Below, piece after piece: positions 34,905-49,800 of a DNA stretch of 64,000 nt. Every line of letters starts with the position of its first letter. Position 1 is the first letter of the stretch. The stretch is from Apodemus sylvaticus (Eukaryota; Chordata; Mammalia; Rodentia; Muridae). Below the pieces are notes generated by a model. That model had not been told where the DNA came from. It worked only from the letters and a program-made list of their open reading frames with translations, and did not search any database. A program made the position numbers and the translations under genes. The stretch lies in the NCBI RefSeq assembly GCF_947179515.1, contig NC_067478.1:27856605-27920604 (forward strand), given 5' to 3'.

Positions 34905-37900
34905 ACGCATATACAGGGTTTCACGTATGTAGCCAGGATGAGCCTCAAAATCACAACTTCATTAACTGTCTCTGCGGGGCAACCATGCACTGGAATGTTC
35001 CGTTTTAACTCCCAATGTGGATCATGAAACTTTCAATCAAAATCCTGGGCAGTAATAGGGGGGTTGGAAGCTTCAGTCAAGTCACCTGAAGCAGAGGCCT
35101 CTAAGCAAAGGGCTGGTCCTCAGTGTCCACCTGAGTGCCGAGACCAGAGCTCTAGTCAGGCCCAATAAAGAACAACAGTAGGTCTGGGCTCTAAAGCCAT
35201 CCATCATCAGCGGACTCTAAGAACGTTGATCTTTGAATCAGTGTATACATCAGTGTATTTGTGATAAAAATGAAACCAACCACACACATTCTGCTTATTA
35301 TTATCTTCCCATCCTTAACTACAGACATGTTTTAATAAGGCTTTGAACATAAAATTAAAAACATTTCCATATTCTCTAGTGTCTGAATCACTGGACACAG
35401 GGAGATAAGAGACTTGGGATATAGACAAAGGAAAAGAGGGAGACACTAAAAAAATTTTAAATGACATTTTATCAGTTTTGTATATGGAGCTGTGCATGCA
35501 TGCGGAGGCCAGAGGACAACTTGGGGGAGTCCGCTCTATTATGTGGGTCCCAGTGATTGGACTCCGGGTGCTAAGCTTGCTGATAAGAACCTTACCTGCT
35601 TAGCCGACTGGTCTGCCTAAGACTTTCACATTCCATAATACGGCACATAGCTCAGACAGACAGGAAAGTTTAGAAGGCAGAAGGGCATACGGAATAGTGT
35701 AAAATACTATTATACTGTAAACAGATAGGCTTGACCTGACTTTTGTACAATCTTGGGATGATTACTTAAGTTTTCTGAGCTTTAATTTCATTTGTAGCAA
35801 AGAAAATACTGTTTACCTTGAGTGTATGAAAATATGGTTTTGAAGTATCTGATTTTACTGATTGGCAATTAAACAGGAACAATTGACATGTAGCCTTTAA
35901 AAAATCACAAATAAAGATTTTTTGATTTATATTGTTCTTGAGAGAGCCTCTGAGAATGTGTTACACTCTGTAAGAATGTTTTTTCGAGCTGGCTAATAAG
36001 TGAATTAATACTTACTGCCATATCATTTTGCACTGTTTTGAGCCCTTTGATGGTAGTCTGAAAGGGAGTCTAGCACAAGTGCTTTGAAGACAAATTGAAT
36101 AAATAGCTATTACCACAGAAACCTTTACTATATGCTGCATAACAATTTGGGTTTATCTTTTGCTTCTTTCCTTTTTCTTTTACTTACTTCCTTTCTATCT
36201 TTTTTTTGAGACAAAATCTTGCTATGTGGTATAGATGACCTTGAACTTGAAGTGATCCTCACGCCCCTGCCTCTCAAGTGGGAGGGATTACAGATACAAG
36301 CTGCCACGTCTGGATGTTATTTTTTTGTACTTTAGTGAATGGGCAGAGTAATTTTCTCATTATTGTTTTGATGTGAAGTAACATCCCCACAATACACATG
36401 TACAGAAGCCAGGTTCCCACCTGGTGTGCTATTTGGGAGAAACTTTAGGAGGTAGGACTAGTTAGATTTGGGTCACTGGGACAATGACCTGACTTGTCCC
36501 AGGCCTTCCTCTATCTTTCTCGCTACTTCCTGGTCACAATGAGGTACCACCTTAGCTCCTCCATGCACATCCTGTCACAATGCTTAGTTTCCCCATAGCC
36601 AAAAGAAAATGGAGCTGGGTGAGCATAACCTGAAGCCTGAAACCGCGAGTCAAATGACCTTCTTCTTCTAGGTTCATCTGCCAGGAAACCTGTCAGGGAC
36701 AATCTGACCACAACAGGAAAACACTGGGGAAGTGGAGAATGACTACTCTTGCTTAGTAACACAAACAACGCCTTCCTTCCTTTCACTGTTTCAGCCACAC
36801 ATTTAAGTAGTTCATTCTTTGGAAATGATTCCTCTTAAAGAGAACTATTTGAATACGCAAAAATGTAGAGAATCTTGCAGACACCCTCATGTAACTATCA
36901 CCCAGACTAAAAAACTACTGTTAAGACATTATTATTCATAACGGATTCTTTATTTTTATTTTTCTGGTGGCACTAGGAAATAAACCCTAGACTTCTCTGG
37001 TGCTAGAGATTGAACCTAGAGCTTCATTCAAGTGCTTTATTGTAAGCTATATCCAAAGTCCATTTTGATGCAGACTGATATAGAATTTTGCAACTTTAGA
37101 TTAACAAAGAATAGGGCTATAAATATCTTTCTTAGTCAAAAGTCTTTAAAATATTTTCACTTAAAAAGACCATATTTAATTTAAACTCGACTGTATAAAT
37201 GTATGAGGCTTAAGTAGAAATAAAAGGAAAGAGATGTATACATGAGACTCTACTAGTAGGACCCATATAAAAGGAGATGCCTTTACCAGCTCCAGGACTG
37301 GACTCCATGATAGTAATAGTGTAAGATCCACTGTATAGCCTGAACATAACAGGCAGCTTGGTCAGCCAGAAACTCACTGAAACAGAAAGAGGCATTTTCA
37401 TTACAATGTTTTCTGGAGATAGACCAATGTCTTCAGTGCATTTTTAATACCTAAAAAAATTATAAACAGAAAAATTCCAATTTCTTTACAAACGGCTGCT
37501 TTACCATTTTTCTAAACCAACTATCAACATAGTTAATTCTGTTGTGTGTACTTAAGTCAACAGTATGTCATATTTTTGCCCTAGTGTTTGGAGTCATCTA
37601 ATACACTTTCTACAAAGTGGTACCATCACTCTCTTAATTAATAGGATTGAGAATAAACACAGAAGTTCTTAGAAATGTCACAATAGCATTTACAACAACT
37701 TTTAAAAGTGTTATATCTTTTGAACAAGATTCCCCTCTAGTCCCTTTTCTCAAAAAACAAATGTATTATTAAGATTTGGGTTAAACAAATTTTCAAATCA
37801 CCACAACAAAATGAGCCACAGTTTAAAGTAAAAAATTAACTTTTTTTTTAAATTCGGTATATTTTTTATTTACATTTCAAATGATTTCCCCTTTCCTAGT

Positions 37901-40900
37901 CCCCACTCCCAAAAAGTCCCGTAAGCCCCCTTCTCTCCCCCTGTCCTCCCACCCACCCCTTCCCACTTCCCCATTCTGGTTTTGCTGAATACTGCTTCAT
38001 TGAGTCTTTCCAGAACAAGGGGCCACTCTTCCTTTCTTCTTGTACCTCATTTGATGTGTAGATTATGTTTTGGGTAATCCAGGTTTCTAGGTTAATATCC
38101 ACTTATTAGTGAGTGCATACCATGATTCATCTTTTGAGTCTGGGTTACCTCACTTAGTAGAATACTTCTATCTTTAAAATGTCTTATTACTATTAGCTTC
38201 TTTATTTGTATGCATGTATGCATGCCATGGTATTTGCTTGTACAGAAGTCATGAGATAATTTTCAGAAGTTGGTTCTCTTAATAGGTATGCTTTTAAACA
38301 TGAATATATCACCTTCTTATTTTAAACAATATTTCCTGATTGCTAGAAAGCTGGATAATGAAGAAAAACATTTTAGCAATTACTAGCTGTTTCAGTGTGC
38401 TGCTTTCTAGTCACTGTAGAGATGAGGTTGTGCTATTTTGCCCAGTGAATTTCTGGGCTCCAGTGAGCCTGTGACTTTAGCTTTCCAGATAGCTCAGACT
38501 AGCCACATATGAACAGAACACCTCAAAGCTAGTCTTTGTTTATTAAATTAAAAAAAAAAAACTATCAGCATCCTTCCGAGTTGTTGGGAACTTCCTGCAA
38601 TCACCATTTAATAGGAGTGCGGATTCTGGAGATGAGGAGCCAGAGGTTTAGTGCACCTCCCTTTCCTGCTATGGAGCTGAGCTGGGCTTTACTCAGATGC
38701 TAGAGATGAGGACGTGGGTCCCCAGGAAGTATGGCAAATGCCACCCACGAAACTATCTCCTTATTTCATCTATTAAGCAAATTTTATCATAGTAATAGAA
38801 GACATGCCAGAATTACTATCATGAAATGCATTTTGAATTTATGAAACCAATAAATCTCACACTACATTAAAATCATGTTGTTTTCTGAAGAACTTCAAAA
38901 TCAACTTTTTCTATTTCAAAATAAAAGTCATGAAAAGCATACTCAGATACTACATCGACCCCCATCTTCGTCATGTAGTATGTTCTTTTATATTGTCTAA
39001 ATTCAGTTTCAAACAGATCATCATCTTCAGTCTCATCTTCAAAATTATCTGTGAGAAAAATCAGAAAGATGTGACTGATAATCAGGAGCACTGCTTTCCA
39101 GCTCGTGCTGTGATGCATGCATATCAAAGCTGACGCCTACAGACGACCGACCACAGGGGTCTCTGCAGTCCCCAGGGCTGGTCAGTGCTAATGAAGAAAA
39201 GGCAAGACAACCACTATACCAACAGAATACACTAAACACAGCTCACCTCTAGAAGCTACTCCTTCACCTTCATTTTTGTCCAACGCAGCCCAACTTAAAG
39301 AATTTTCCTGGCCCTATAAAAAAATTACAGATTATCATAAGATGAACAGTAAGATATGTTTCCAAGTCAAGTAGTTTACATTAAAAATAAGATTAAAAAC
39401 AAAAGCTGAGATAGGATGATTTTGGTTATAAATTGTTTTCTAAAGTTACACATTTTATTATATAGAACTCAGATATATAATAAATGATTTTCACTACATT
39501 AAAAAAGTATATTGAATTATATGTACCAAGACCAAGAATATCTAAACATTAATTACAATACAAACAAAAATTAAATAATCTTATCAGTCTCAGTAAAAAG
39601 CATGTTTTCTTAGGAGAAACTATGTGGTAGAATCAGATGGATCACTGCTCAGTTCCATTGAAAAGGCTATTCACAAATGTCAGGCTGGAGAGATGGCTTG
39701 CTGGATAAAGCACCTGGTGAGGACTGGAGTTAGAGCTTCAGCACCCACAGAATACAAAGCCAGACAGCTGTGGCAGTAGCTTAGGATCTCAGTCAATGCT
39801 TGTGAGGCAGACATGGGGAGGAGTATGGAGGCCAGCACACAAGCTAGATCGATTCACCTGCTTTAACAGTAAAGTGAAGAGCAACTGAGGGTGACAACCT
39901 CAGGCTTCCACACACACCAGGGGAGGGACACATGCACTCACACATTCAAACACACAAATACACCACACACACAAATATGAAAAACAGGAGAAAAAAGTTA
40001 AGAAATAGAAAACTGTGCCAGAGAAAGTCAAGATATTTACATTTCCTAAGGGAAAAGATTATTTTTTATTTTATTATTTTCTTAATTATTATTATTAATC
40101 TTGAACCTAAATAGAGTCAGGTTCCCATCATTATTGTTAGGCTCAAGAAAATTTGAGGTTTCTTTTTCAAACTAACACAAACAAGACACTGTTTAATTAA
40201 TTAGAGATGTCCTTTAGAATCTTAGACTAGAATATTCTAAGTCTATCAATCATTATTAAGCAAAAACATTTACTAGATATTGTACTATTTTTTAAATAAA
40301 TGTTTTATTTATTCTTATTTAATGTGTATGAATGTTCTGTCTGCATGTATGTAAGTGTACTGTATGCATGCCTGAAGCCTGTGGAGGCCAGAAGAGGGTG
40401 CTGGATCCCTTAGAATTGGAGTTACAGATGGTTATAAGCCATCTCATGTGTACTGACACCCAAACCCGAGTTCTTTGCAAGAGTAGCAAGTGCTTTTAAC
40501 CACTGAGCCATCTCACCAGCTCCTAGAGATTATACTACTAATTATTCTTAATTAGTCCACTGCTGGCAGAGTGGTCTCATAGGAGAACAGGAGTATAAGG
40601 CCAGCCTTGGATACATGAAACCTGGTCTCGAACAAACAAGCAAACAAACAAATAAAAAATATTCCTAAGGCCCTAAATAAGTATAAATTAGCTCAGTGTT
40701 CTGCTGTTTTCAAATGGCACAACTTAAATAATTTATTTTAAAAGTTAACTTATTTACTTCTTTGACATTTTTTTAGCATACATGTATTCGAGTGTTTGTC
40801 TGAATTATGTATGTACACTACATGCATTCCCAGTATACACAGAGGCCAGAAGAGAGTGGTAGATCCCCTGAAAATGGAGTTACTGTAAGTTGCCATGTGG

Positions 40901-43759
40901 AGACTGAGAACTAAAGCTGGATCCTCTGCCAGTGCTCTCTCTTTTGAGCTATCTCTCCAGACCTATTTATTGGTTTCTTAATAGAGGAAATGTATCACTA
41001 TTCCTTAGAGGTGAAAATAAAAACTCATTTTTCTTAAATAAATATTTATGATATGAGAGAAACACAGAGAGACAGAAACCAAAATTTTAGATGTTTATGG
41101 AGAAGAAATGAAAATGAAACAAGCCCCTGAAACCTAAGGAAAATGAGGAACAAGGAATATTAACTTTTACTGTTACAGTTAAAAAAAAAAAAAACAAGGA
41201 AAAGGAAAAAAAAGAAAGAAAAAGAATAAAGAGCCCCAGAAGCCAGTTACCTTTGGTTTTTTCTTCTCCTTGCAGTTCTTTGCTTCTTCTGCTGCTGCAC
41301 CTGCTGCTTCGTTGAGATACTTGTTACCAACTTTGCTTTCAAACCACTTGAGGTCCACAAAAACTTCGCTGAAGTGTTCTCGATCAAACTGAACAAAAAA
41401 AAAATTTTTAAAATGATTTAAATATGTCTAAAAGAATACAAACTAAATTTCCAACAGAAATGATATCTAGGTATAGAATATTTAAGAGTGTTTGTCTATG
41501 CACACACATAATATCACTAGGTCTGGAAACTGACATAAGTAACTAATAAAGAAATGCCTCAAGTGACATGATACACAATGAACAATCAGAATGTTACAAA
41601 AACTATCTTTTTTTGCTATTAGCTAAATAATTAATGACTATTTACAGTGACCCTAGATAGGAAAATAAACCTTGTAGTTACTTACATCTGATAGTTTCAC
41701 AAGGTATCTCTCAAATCGAGGTAAGTTGAGATGTCCACTTTCATTAATATAACCTAAAACGAACCAAATCTAAACTTGTAGTATAAACTGGCATTATTTC
41801 CTAAACATCTCTATAAAATTCTTTCCACAAACTGCTGAGTAAGTCTTCTAATAAAGAAAACCCTCTAATTGTTTTGCTATCTACAAACCAGCTTTAGTTT
41901 CTATAACCTTTATATTACTGTATTTTAGACACTGAAGTAAAATATTGGAAATTCAGTTTATATAATAATAAGGCTTCTACATTCCAACCATTAACAATGC
42001 CATGTATTACAGTCTGATTATTCAACTTGACATATTCATATAAGAAAAGGTGTAGCTGGCTGAGTGGGACACACCTATTTCTACCCTGGGAAAGGTGTAG
42101 CTGGCTGAGGGGCACACACCTATACCTACCCTGGGAAGCTATGGCAGGAGGATTTTGAATTTGAGGCCAGTCCAGGAATACATAGTAAGATTTCACCGCA
42201 AAAGGAAAAAGAAGGCAAAGGAATACTTTCCTGTAATTTAGAGATTTTCTTTCCAATTTCCTTTTTAAAAACTGTTTGGTTTATATTAAATACTTAATTT
42301 AAAACAACTGGTTTTCTCTAATTAATTATGAGTGAATGAAGTGAACCCAATGAGGCTGCTGGTTTTCTCAAGGACTTGTGCTTACTGAGTGAGGTTGTTC
42401 ACTTGCAGCCAGCTTCTTTAGCATCCACTAAAAATGACAATCTCAGTGCCTACCACTTAGACTGAAAGAAACACAATGTTTTCCTAAGATAGTCACACAT
42501 TCAGTAATCTAATAAATGGAGGGTACTCAATTACTAGTAAGGTGGTCTTACCTCCAAGTTCTGGCAGGATAGCAATATATGTTCCATAGAGAAGAGGCAG
42601 TGCATCATGATTAATATGTAAATGAGGTAGATGAGGGATAAAATCATTGCCAACAAGAAATCCCATCAAAATCCAATCATCTATAATTTTTTCAATATCA
42701 TATTTAAATGTGATCTTTTCCTATAGCAAAATGGAGAACAAAGTGAAATCCTATAGCAATTTCTGTATGCAAAACGATAGTCCATGGCTATATTAACACT
42801 TACTTTCAATGCTGAAAATTCATAATCAATATACTCTCTCATTAAAGACAAGTGTAGGAGGTGAAACGTCGTTTCTTCTGGAGCACATACCCTGTAATTA
42901 GTCAAGTGATCAAAACAGAGTTGTCCAACTTCAATGTAGCAATGGTTAAGTAAATATCACTAACAGATAATTCTTATCTTTAAAGCAGTAATTTATATAT
43001 AATTATATGAGAATGCTATCCTAATGGATGAAACGTGATAAAGCAATAGGCTTACATTATAAGTTTGGTAGACAGACTCAGAATTCATAAGGGCTAAATA
43101 AAATATAGAATACATATAAGAAACTAGCTGGTCATTGTGGGAAGTGTACAAATTATTGAAAGTATATGTGAGTATGCACACTTTCAAATATAGTTTATCT
43201 CCTGCATTAGACATGACTCTATATTGGCTTATACTCCAAATTTAGCTATAAAGAAGAATATTAGGAGACAGTATTATATTTAAATAAGTATGATATAAGC
43301 ATTACTTATGGCAAGAATGTGAAGGCAGATCAACATAAGAAAACCAACATCATATAGCATATGAGTAGAATGAAGGGGGATATTTTCCACAATCATTTTG
43401 CAGAAAAGCAAAAAAATTTAACAAATTTAAAATTTAAGCAAAATTTAACAATATTAAACACTCTCCCATGGTAACACCTGAAATGCAGGTACTCAGGAAG
43501 CAGAGGCATAAGGATAGTGAGTTTGAGGCCAGACTGGCCTACATATAGAGAGTATTCTAGACTAGCCTGGCCTAAAGAAGCAGTGTCAAAATTAGAGAGA
43601 GTGGGCTAGCAACAAGCTCAGTGGCGAAGGATGCTTGCCCAGGTTTCATGGCATGAGTTTGATCTCCAAGAGCCCACATGGCAGAAGGGGAGTTAAGTAC
43701 CTACTGCATACTGTCCTTGCCTTCTCATGCCACAGCACCACATGCACATGAGTGCCCCA

Positions 43760-43805
<46 letters not shown>

Positions 43806-46800
43806 CACATACAATGTACAACATAGTCTAGAAAAAGAGCTATAGTGGTAATTTCCTTAATACGACAAAGGACATTTATGAAAACACACAATTAACATTA
43901 CAGAGTGAAAAAATTATACCTAAGGCCAGTAATAAGACAAGGATACCTACTTTACCACAGCTACTCAACACACCATAGCTATTCAATACTGTTCTTTAAC
44001 TCCTAGCCAGGACAATGAGGCAGGAAAGATAAAGAAATGGAATTAAAATTGGAAAGGGATAAGTACAACTTTATGTTTTCAGGTGGTGTGATTCTACATA
44101 TAGAAAACTCCATAGTTTACATAAAAACATTATTAATGATAATAAACAAATAGCACATCTACAGGGAACAAGATAGGCAGTACTTCTGTATACCATCAAA
44201 GGACCAACCAAAAGAAAGTGAAGAAACTTATTCCAGGGGCTAGAGAGATGGTTCAGAGGTAAGAGCACTAGCTGCTCTTCCAGAGGACCTGGGTTCAGTT
44301 CCCAGAACCCACACGGCAGCTCACAGCCATCTGTAGCTCTAGTTATGAGGGCTGACATCCTCTTTTAGCCTTGGTGGGCACCACACATGCATGTGGTGCA
44401 TATACATATATGCATGCAAAACAACCATGTACATAAAATAAAATAAACATGAAAAACATGATTCCATATACACATGACACCCAGAATAGTTAAATACTTT
44501 GGAATAAACTTAACCTAAGAGCTATACCAGGGAAACTATAAAATAAAGAAAATAAAAGACACAAAACATGTGGTAATGAATTAGAAGACCATTTCAATAT
44601 CAAGATATTTTAAAAGACCTACAAATTGGGCTGGAGAGATGGCTCAGCGGGGAAGAGCACCGACTGCTCTTCCAAAGGTCATGAGTTCAAATCCCAGCAT
44701 CCACATGGTGGCTCACAACCATCCATAAAGAGATCTGACACCCTATTCTGGTGTCTGAAGACAGCTACAGTGTACTTACATATAATAATAATAAATAAAT
44801 AAATAAAAAAAAAAAAAATAAAAAAAAAAAAGACCTACAAATTTCTTAAATCTTTCTTAAAACCCCAATGATGTTTTTCACAAGAAAACAGGAAAATGAT
44901 CCCCCCAAACTAATGCTTTTATGAGACCCAAACTATGCAAAATAATCTTGAAAAAGAATAAATCTGGGGTGTTACTCTTCTTGATTTCAATGTTAACTAT
45001 ATTGTAATCTGTATGAATACACCAGTAATGATACAAAGACATGTATATTTGATGTAGAAATAAAATAGAAAACACAAAAAATAAAACTTTGCAAACATGA
45101 GCAAATGATTCTCAACAAGGAACTAATATTCTCAATAGGAAAGAGCAGTTTTCTCAACAAGTAGTGATAGAAAAACTGGATTTCTACGTACAAAGGACAG
45201 AACTGGATTAACTATGCAGGCAAAGACTACAAAACTCAAAGGAAAGTGCAGCTCGGCAGCTGCGTGCCCCCCACGGGCTCCAGCCCAGTCCTGCCCAAAT
45301 AACCAAAGCTTTAAACAGAAAAAACAAAAACAAAGCTCTTTAGAATACTTTTTAGAATAACATATAGGGGTAATGTTTATGACAATAGATTTGGCAGTGT
45401 TTTCTTGGATACTACAGTTAGTAAAAGCAGAGGCAATAAAAGACAAAGGTAAACTGGGACAAAGGTGCCCACAGATCAGCAGGAATACCTGCAGATCCCA
45501 TGGGCTACGGGAGTACCAGCCAGGCTTTGTTTTGTTCTTTCTTCCAACATCTAATTTACCTTTGTGTTTTTTTTCCACCAAAGCGAACTTCTTCTCTTAA
45601 GAGAGAAAAATGTGCCTCGTGACTTGTTAATCCAAGCATGATCTGTGGAAAAATTACAAAATATTTTTATTCTACCTCTGTTCATACCATTAAGTTTACA
45701 AAAGCAATTTAATAAAATTTCTATTCAGGAAACAATTTAAAAGTCAAATGTAACAATCAGAATGAGTTGTTCCAATGGCAGGGACTTAGGGGATCCGGCG
45801 AGGGTACTAAGGGCACACTGGAGCCCACAGGCTTTGCAGCTGACACCAAGTCCTCCTCTCCTCCTCCCCAAACACAAACCTGCCTAAGGATGGTCACATA
45901 GCCCTACTTCTTAGGAGTAGAAATTAGAAGCATTGACTTTTCCATGCTAGATGCTTAGAGGTCACAGTAGCATTAATATAAACATTTATTCTGAAACATT
46001 TCCTTATATATCCTACTCCCTCAAAAGAATCCAAAAGTCTACTCAAACATGTGAACCAACTGCGATACAGTTTGTTTTCTTTAAATTCTTATTTACAAAA
46101 CAAAACAAAATGAAACATGAGGCAATCAGGAGATGTGGTAATTTACATGTTAAACAATTATTGTTATATGTGTGATAATGGCTTTGTGGCTGAGTGCCTT
46201 AAAAACTTATTATAGAAACATTATAGAAACATGTATGCATTAAGAGATAACAGGGTATGGGATTTGCTTCAATAAACCAGCTTCGTAGTAAGGAGGCTGA
46301 TGACTAAGTTTAAAAAAATGACTACTTAAGAAAACTTACTAGGCACGGGGGTGCATGCCTTTAATCGCAGCACTTGGAGGCAGTAGCAGGAGGATCTCTG
46401 AGTTTGACGCCAACCTGGTCTACAGAGTGAGTTCTAGGACAGCCAGGGCCACCTACACAGAGAAACGCTGTCTCAAAAACCCCCCAAACAAAACTAGTCC
46501 AAAACAAAATTGAAACTCCCTAAACACCCTCCCCTCTCAAAAAACAACCAAAAAACTTAAGGAAACTTAAAGAGTACAAGGAAGGTACATCATAGTAGCT
46601 TGCTTGTTTAGTTTTTAGTTAGTATGAAAACTCCGATGGGGCCCGAGAGATGGCACAACAGTTAAGGAGAGCTGACTGCTCCTGTAGAGGCCCAGGTTTG
46701 GTTCTAAGCACACACAGGATGCTCATAAGCATCTCTAATTACAGCTCCACGGCATCGGATACCCTCTGGCCCAGGCACCAGGCACACATGTGGTACTCCC

Positions 46801-49800
46801 ACATGCAGGGAAAATGCTCAGGTAATTCCTGGACCTGTGAGTTAGGATAGGAGATGTTCATGACCTTAGGTCTCAGCATTTGCTTTTCAGCAGCATTTTC
46901 ATAGAACTAGGATTACTCAGCTCTGTGGACTAGACCAAGATCAGTTATCCATAACGTCTGACAAACAAACAAAGCTTATTTTCCCAACTTTTTTAGAACT
47001 TAGATAATGGCAAAAGGAGCAATCACTGCTTTTGTATTCACTGCTACAGCCAGTAGTTTTCCCCATTAAAAGCCTATCTCTTCAGTATTAGCTCTACGAC
47101 ACAGACTTATAACAGTAAGGGTTATACCTACCAAGTCAGCATCTAAGCCATAAAGACAATGTCTGGTGTTTGGATCATGATCTGGCTTTGCTCTCTCGGA
47201 TCTGATAAATTCCATGATTTTATGCTCTCCTTCTCCAGGAGTCTAAACACAATGTTTAAAAAAGAAGGTGGTAATCTGCTATGCTTCAAAATATTAAAAA
47301 AACTTAAAAAAGTTCTTTAAATAAAAAGAAGATGATAACCTCATGGCCTGAGAAGTAGATGGTAACGCCTTGCCATGATTTGTCTGTGGAAATTTTCATA
47401 TTTACAAAATACTTCAGATGTTCATGCAACCTGGCCATGAATTCAGTCCCTATAAGTAAAAAGTTTTAAAAGGTTAATCTGAGAAAGAGATAAAAATAAC
47501 AAAAACAGTTAAGTTCCCAGTAATAACATATAATCAGTAATCTTCAAAGCCCAAAGTTTTCTTGCTTATCTTCCAATGCTTCAGATGTCACTAGTCAGTG
47601 CCACAAAGGTAGAGACATGACTTTAACACCATCTATAGACTGTGCTTTAAGTAGTTACCTAAGAGCAGTTTAGACTCTAATAAACTCCAATTTTCTATTT
47701 TTCTTCTGGATTCCTAAGCATATTATTCTTACTATTATGATGATGATGTCAGTGTATGATATGTAACACATCAAGGTAAGCATTTGCATGCCACAGCACA
47801 TATGTGAAGGCTAGAGGGCAGTTTTTGGTAGTTCGTTCTACACTTGATCTTAGCCAAAGGGCCGAGAAGCGATTGGTAGTTCATTCTATCCTCTGACCAT
47901 GGAGTTCTGGACTCTGAATTCAGGTTAGCTTATGTGGCAAATGATTTTACCCACTGAATATCTTGAAGATTTTTTTTTTTTGGATTTGTTTTTTTTTTTG
48001 AGACAGGGTTTCTCTGTATAGCCCTGGCTGTCCTGGAGCTCACTCTGTAGACTAGGCTGGCCTCGAACTCAGAAATCCGCTTGCCTCTGCCTCCCAGAGT
48101 GCTGGTGTTACAGGCATACGCCACCACCAACTGGCTCTTGTAGAATTTTTAAGACATGTAGTTGTAACCAGATTGCCAGTATTAACTATTATTGTTCATG
48201 TATATTATTAATAACTAATACTGTTTTCATTTTTTAAGACAGGGTCTATAGTCTAGATTAGTCTTGATCTCACTATGAGCCAAGGATGATCCTAAACTTC
48301 CCAAATCCTGAATTACAGGCTTGCACAATCACACCTGATTTAGACTATGCTAGGGGTTGCAGCCAGGATCCTATGCATACTGAGCATAGACTCTACCAAA
48401 TAGAACTATATTACACTCCAACTAATACTTGTGTATGTGTGCATACACAAGTTCATGCAGAAGTGGGTATTTATGTGGAGCCTGAAGGTTAACTTGGGTT
48501 TGGTTCTTTCTCAAATACAATCCCCCTTGGTTTGTTTTACTCCTTGGTCAGGTTTTCTATGTATCTCTGACTCCCTGGAACTTGTTATATAGATCAGGCT
48601 GGCCTCAAACTCAGAGAGATCTTCTTACCTCTGCCTCCCAAGTACTGGAATTAAAGCCACGTGCTACCATGCCCAGTCACCTTGTCTCTTGAGACACAGA
48701 TTCTCATTGGAACCTGGGACTCAATAAGTATGCAAACCAGGTTGACAGTGAGCCCCAGGGATCCTTCCGCTTCCTCTCCCCAGCACTGAGATTACAAGGG
48801 TGAATCCCCACACCAAGTTTCTTATGTGGGTGCAAGGGATTGAACTCATGTTTGTATGATAAGCACTCTACTGCACTGACCATAACTAATAACTGCTACT
48901 TTATGTATATAACATTTGCCTACACATATGTATGAGCAAGATGTACGTGTAGTTCTCTCTGAGGCCAAAAGAAGGCATCTGATCCTAAAGAATGGGTTTC
49001 TTATCCTGAAACCCATTATAAGGTTGGTATAGAAACTTGGTAAGTCATATATTAATCACAAAAATACAAACGGGTTCAATACTGATAGTATTGAATAGTA
49101 AATTGAAAGCTCTTCTAGTTCTTTCCAGGTCAGGAACTGACCAAATCCTCTCCTCTCTGTTCATCAACATCTGAAAACCCCACAGCAGGTCTTCACAGGA
49201 ACACTCACAACCAACATGATGAGGTAGACCATCTTATGAGTACACAAATCGGGAAAGATGGCTAGTGTAATCCCAGGGACGAACAGTCTAAATCAGAAAC
49301 ACATTAGAAAAAAGTTCAATTTCTACCTTACATCTTTAGAATGTCTCTCAGTCAATTTACCTGGCGTAATACAGTTGGAATCAAATCTGGCTTCTGTAGG
49401 AAGTGTTTCTCCCTTTTCTATTGCTTTTTTAATTTTGTCTTCTGCCTCCTTGGCTGACCTTAAATGTCAAAGAGAAAAAAATATCTTACATTTTCTACAA
49501 AATAAGCATTTTTACACAAACCATTATTTGAAGCTTTTTACAAATAAAACACTAAGTTGTCAACCTTTTGGTTCAAAATTATAATTTTTTTTTCTTTTTG
49601 AGACAGGGTTGAGAAACCTCTAGCCTTGGCTATCCTAGAACTAGATCTGTAGACTGGGCTGGCCTTGAATTCACAGAGATTAGCCTACCTCTGTCTCCTC
49701 CAGTGCTGGGATTAAAACTGTGCACCACCATGTTAGGGTAAATTTTTAAAAATAATTATAATAAGAATGAATAGGTCCAGGTATTTATTTATTTACAGAA

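Larger units (their letters stand above)
43860..45440 (+). mobile_element. Old L1 ORF2 relic, split by two SINEs
   Basis: ORF2-like pieces: tctacatatagaaaactcca, aggcagtacttctgtatacc, actttggaataaacttaacc, gacatgtatatttgatgtag. Interrupted at 44236-44450 and 44628-44827. Confidence 0.75.

Noticed and set aside
45132..45581. 149-codon minus-strand frame containing FLLICGHLCPSLPLSF
   Set aside because: Antisense to an old L1 relic and running into exon 6 in the wrong frame; no protein family recognised.
47841..47873. A functional U2 snRNA gene
   Set aside because: Only the first ~33 nt of U2 are present; the Sm site, 3' stems, promoter and 3' box are all missing.
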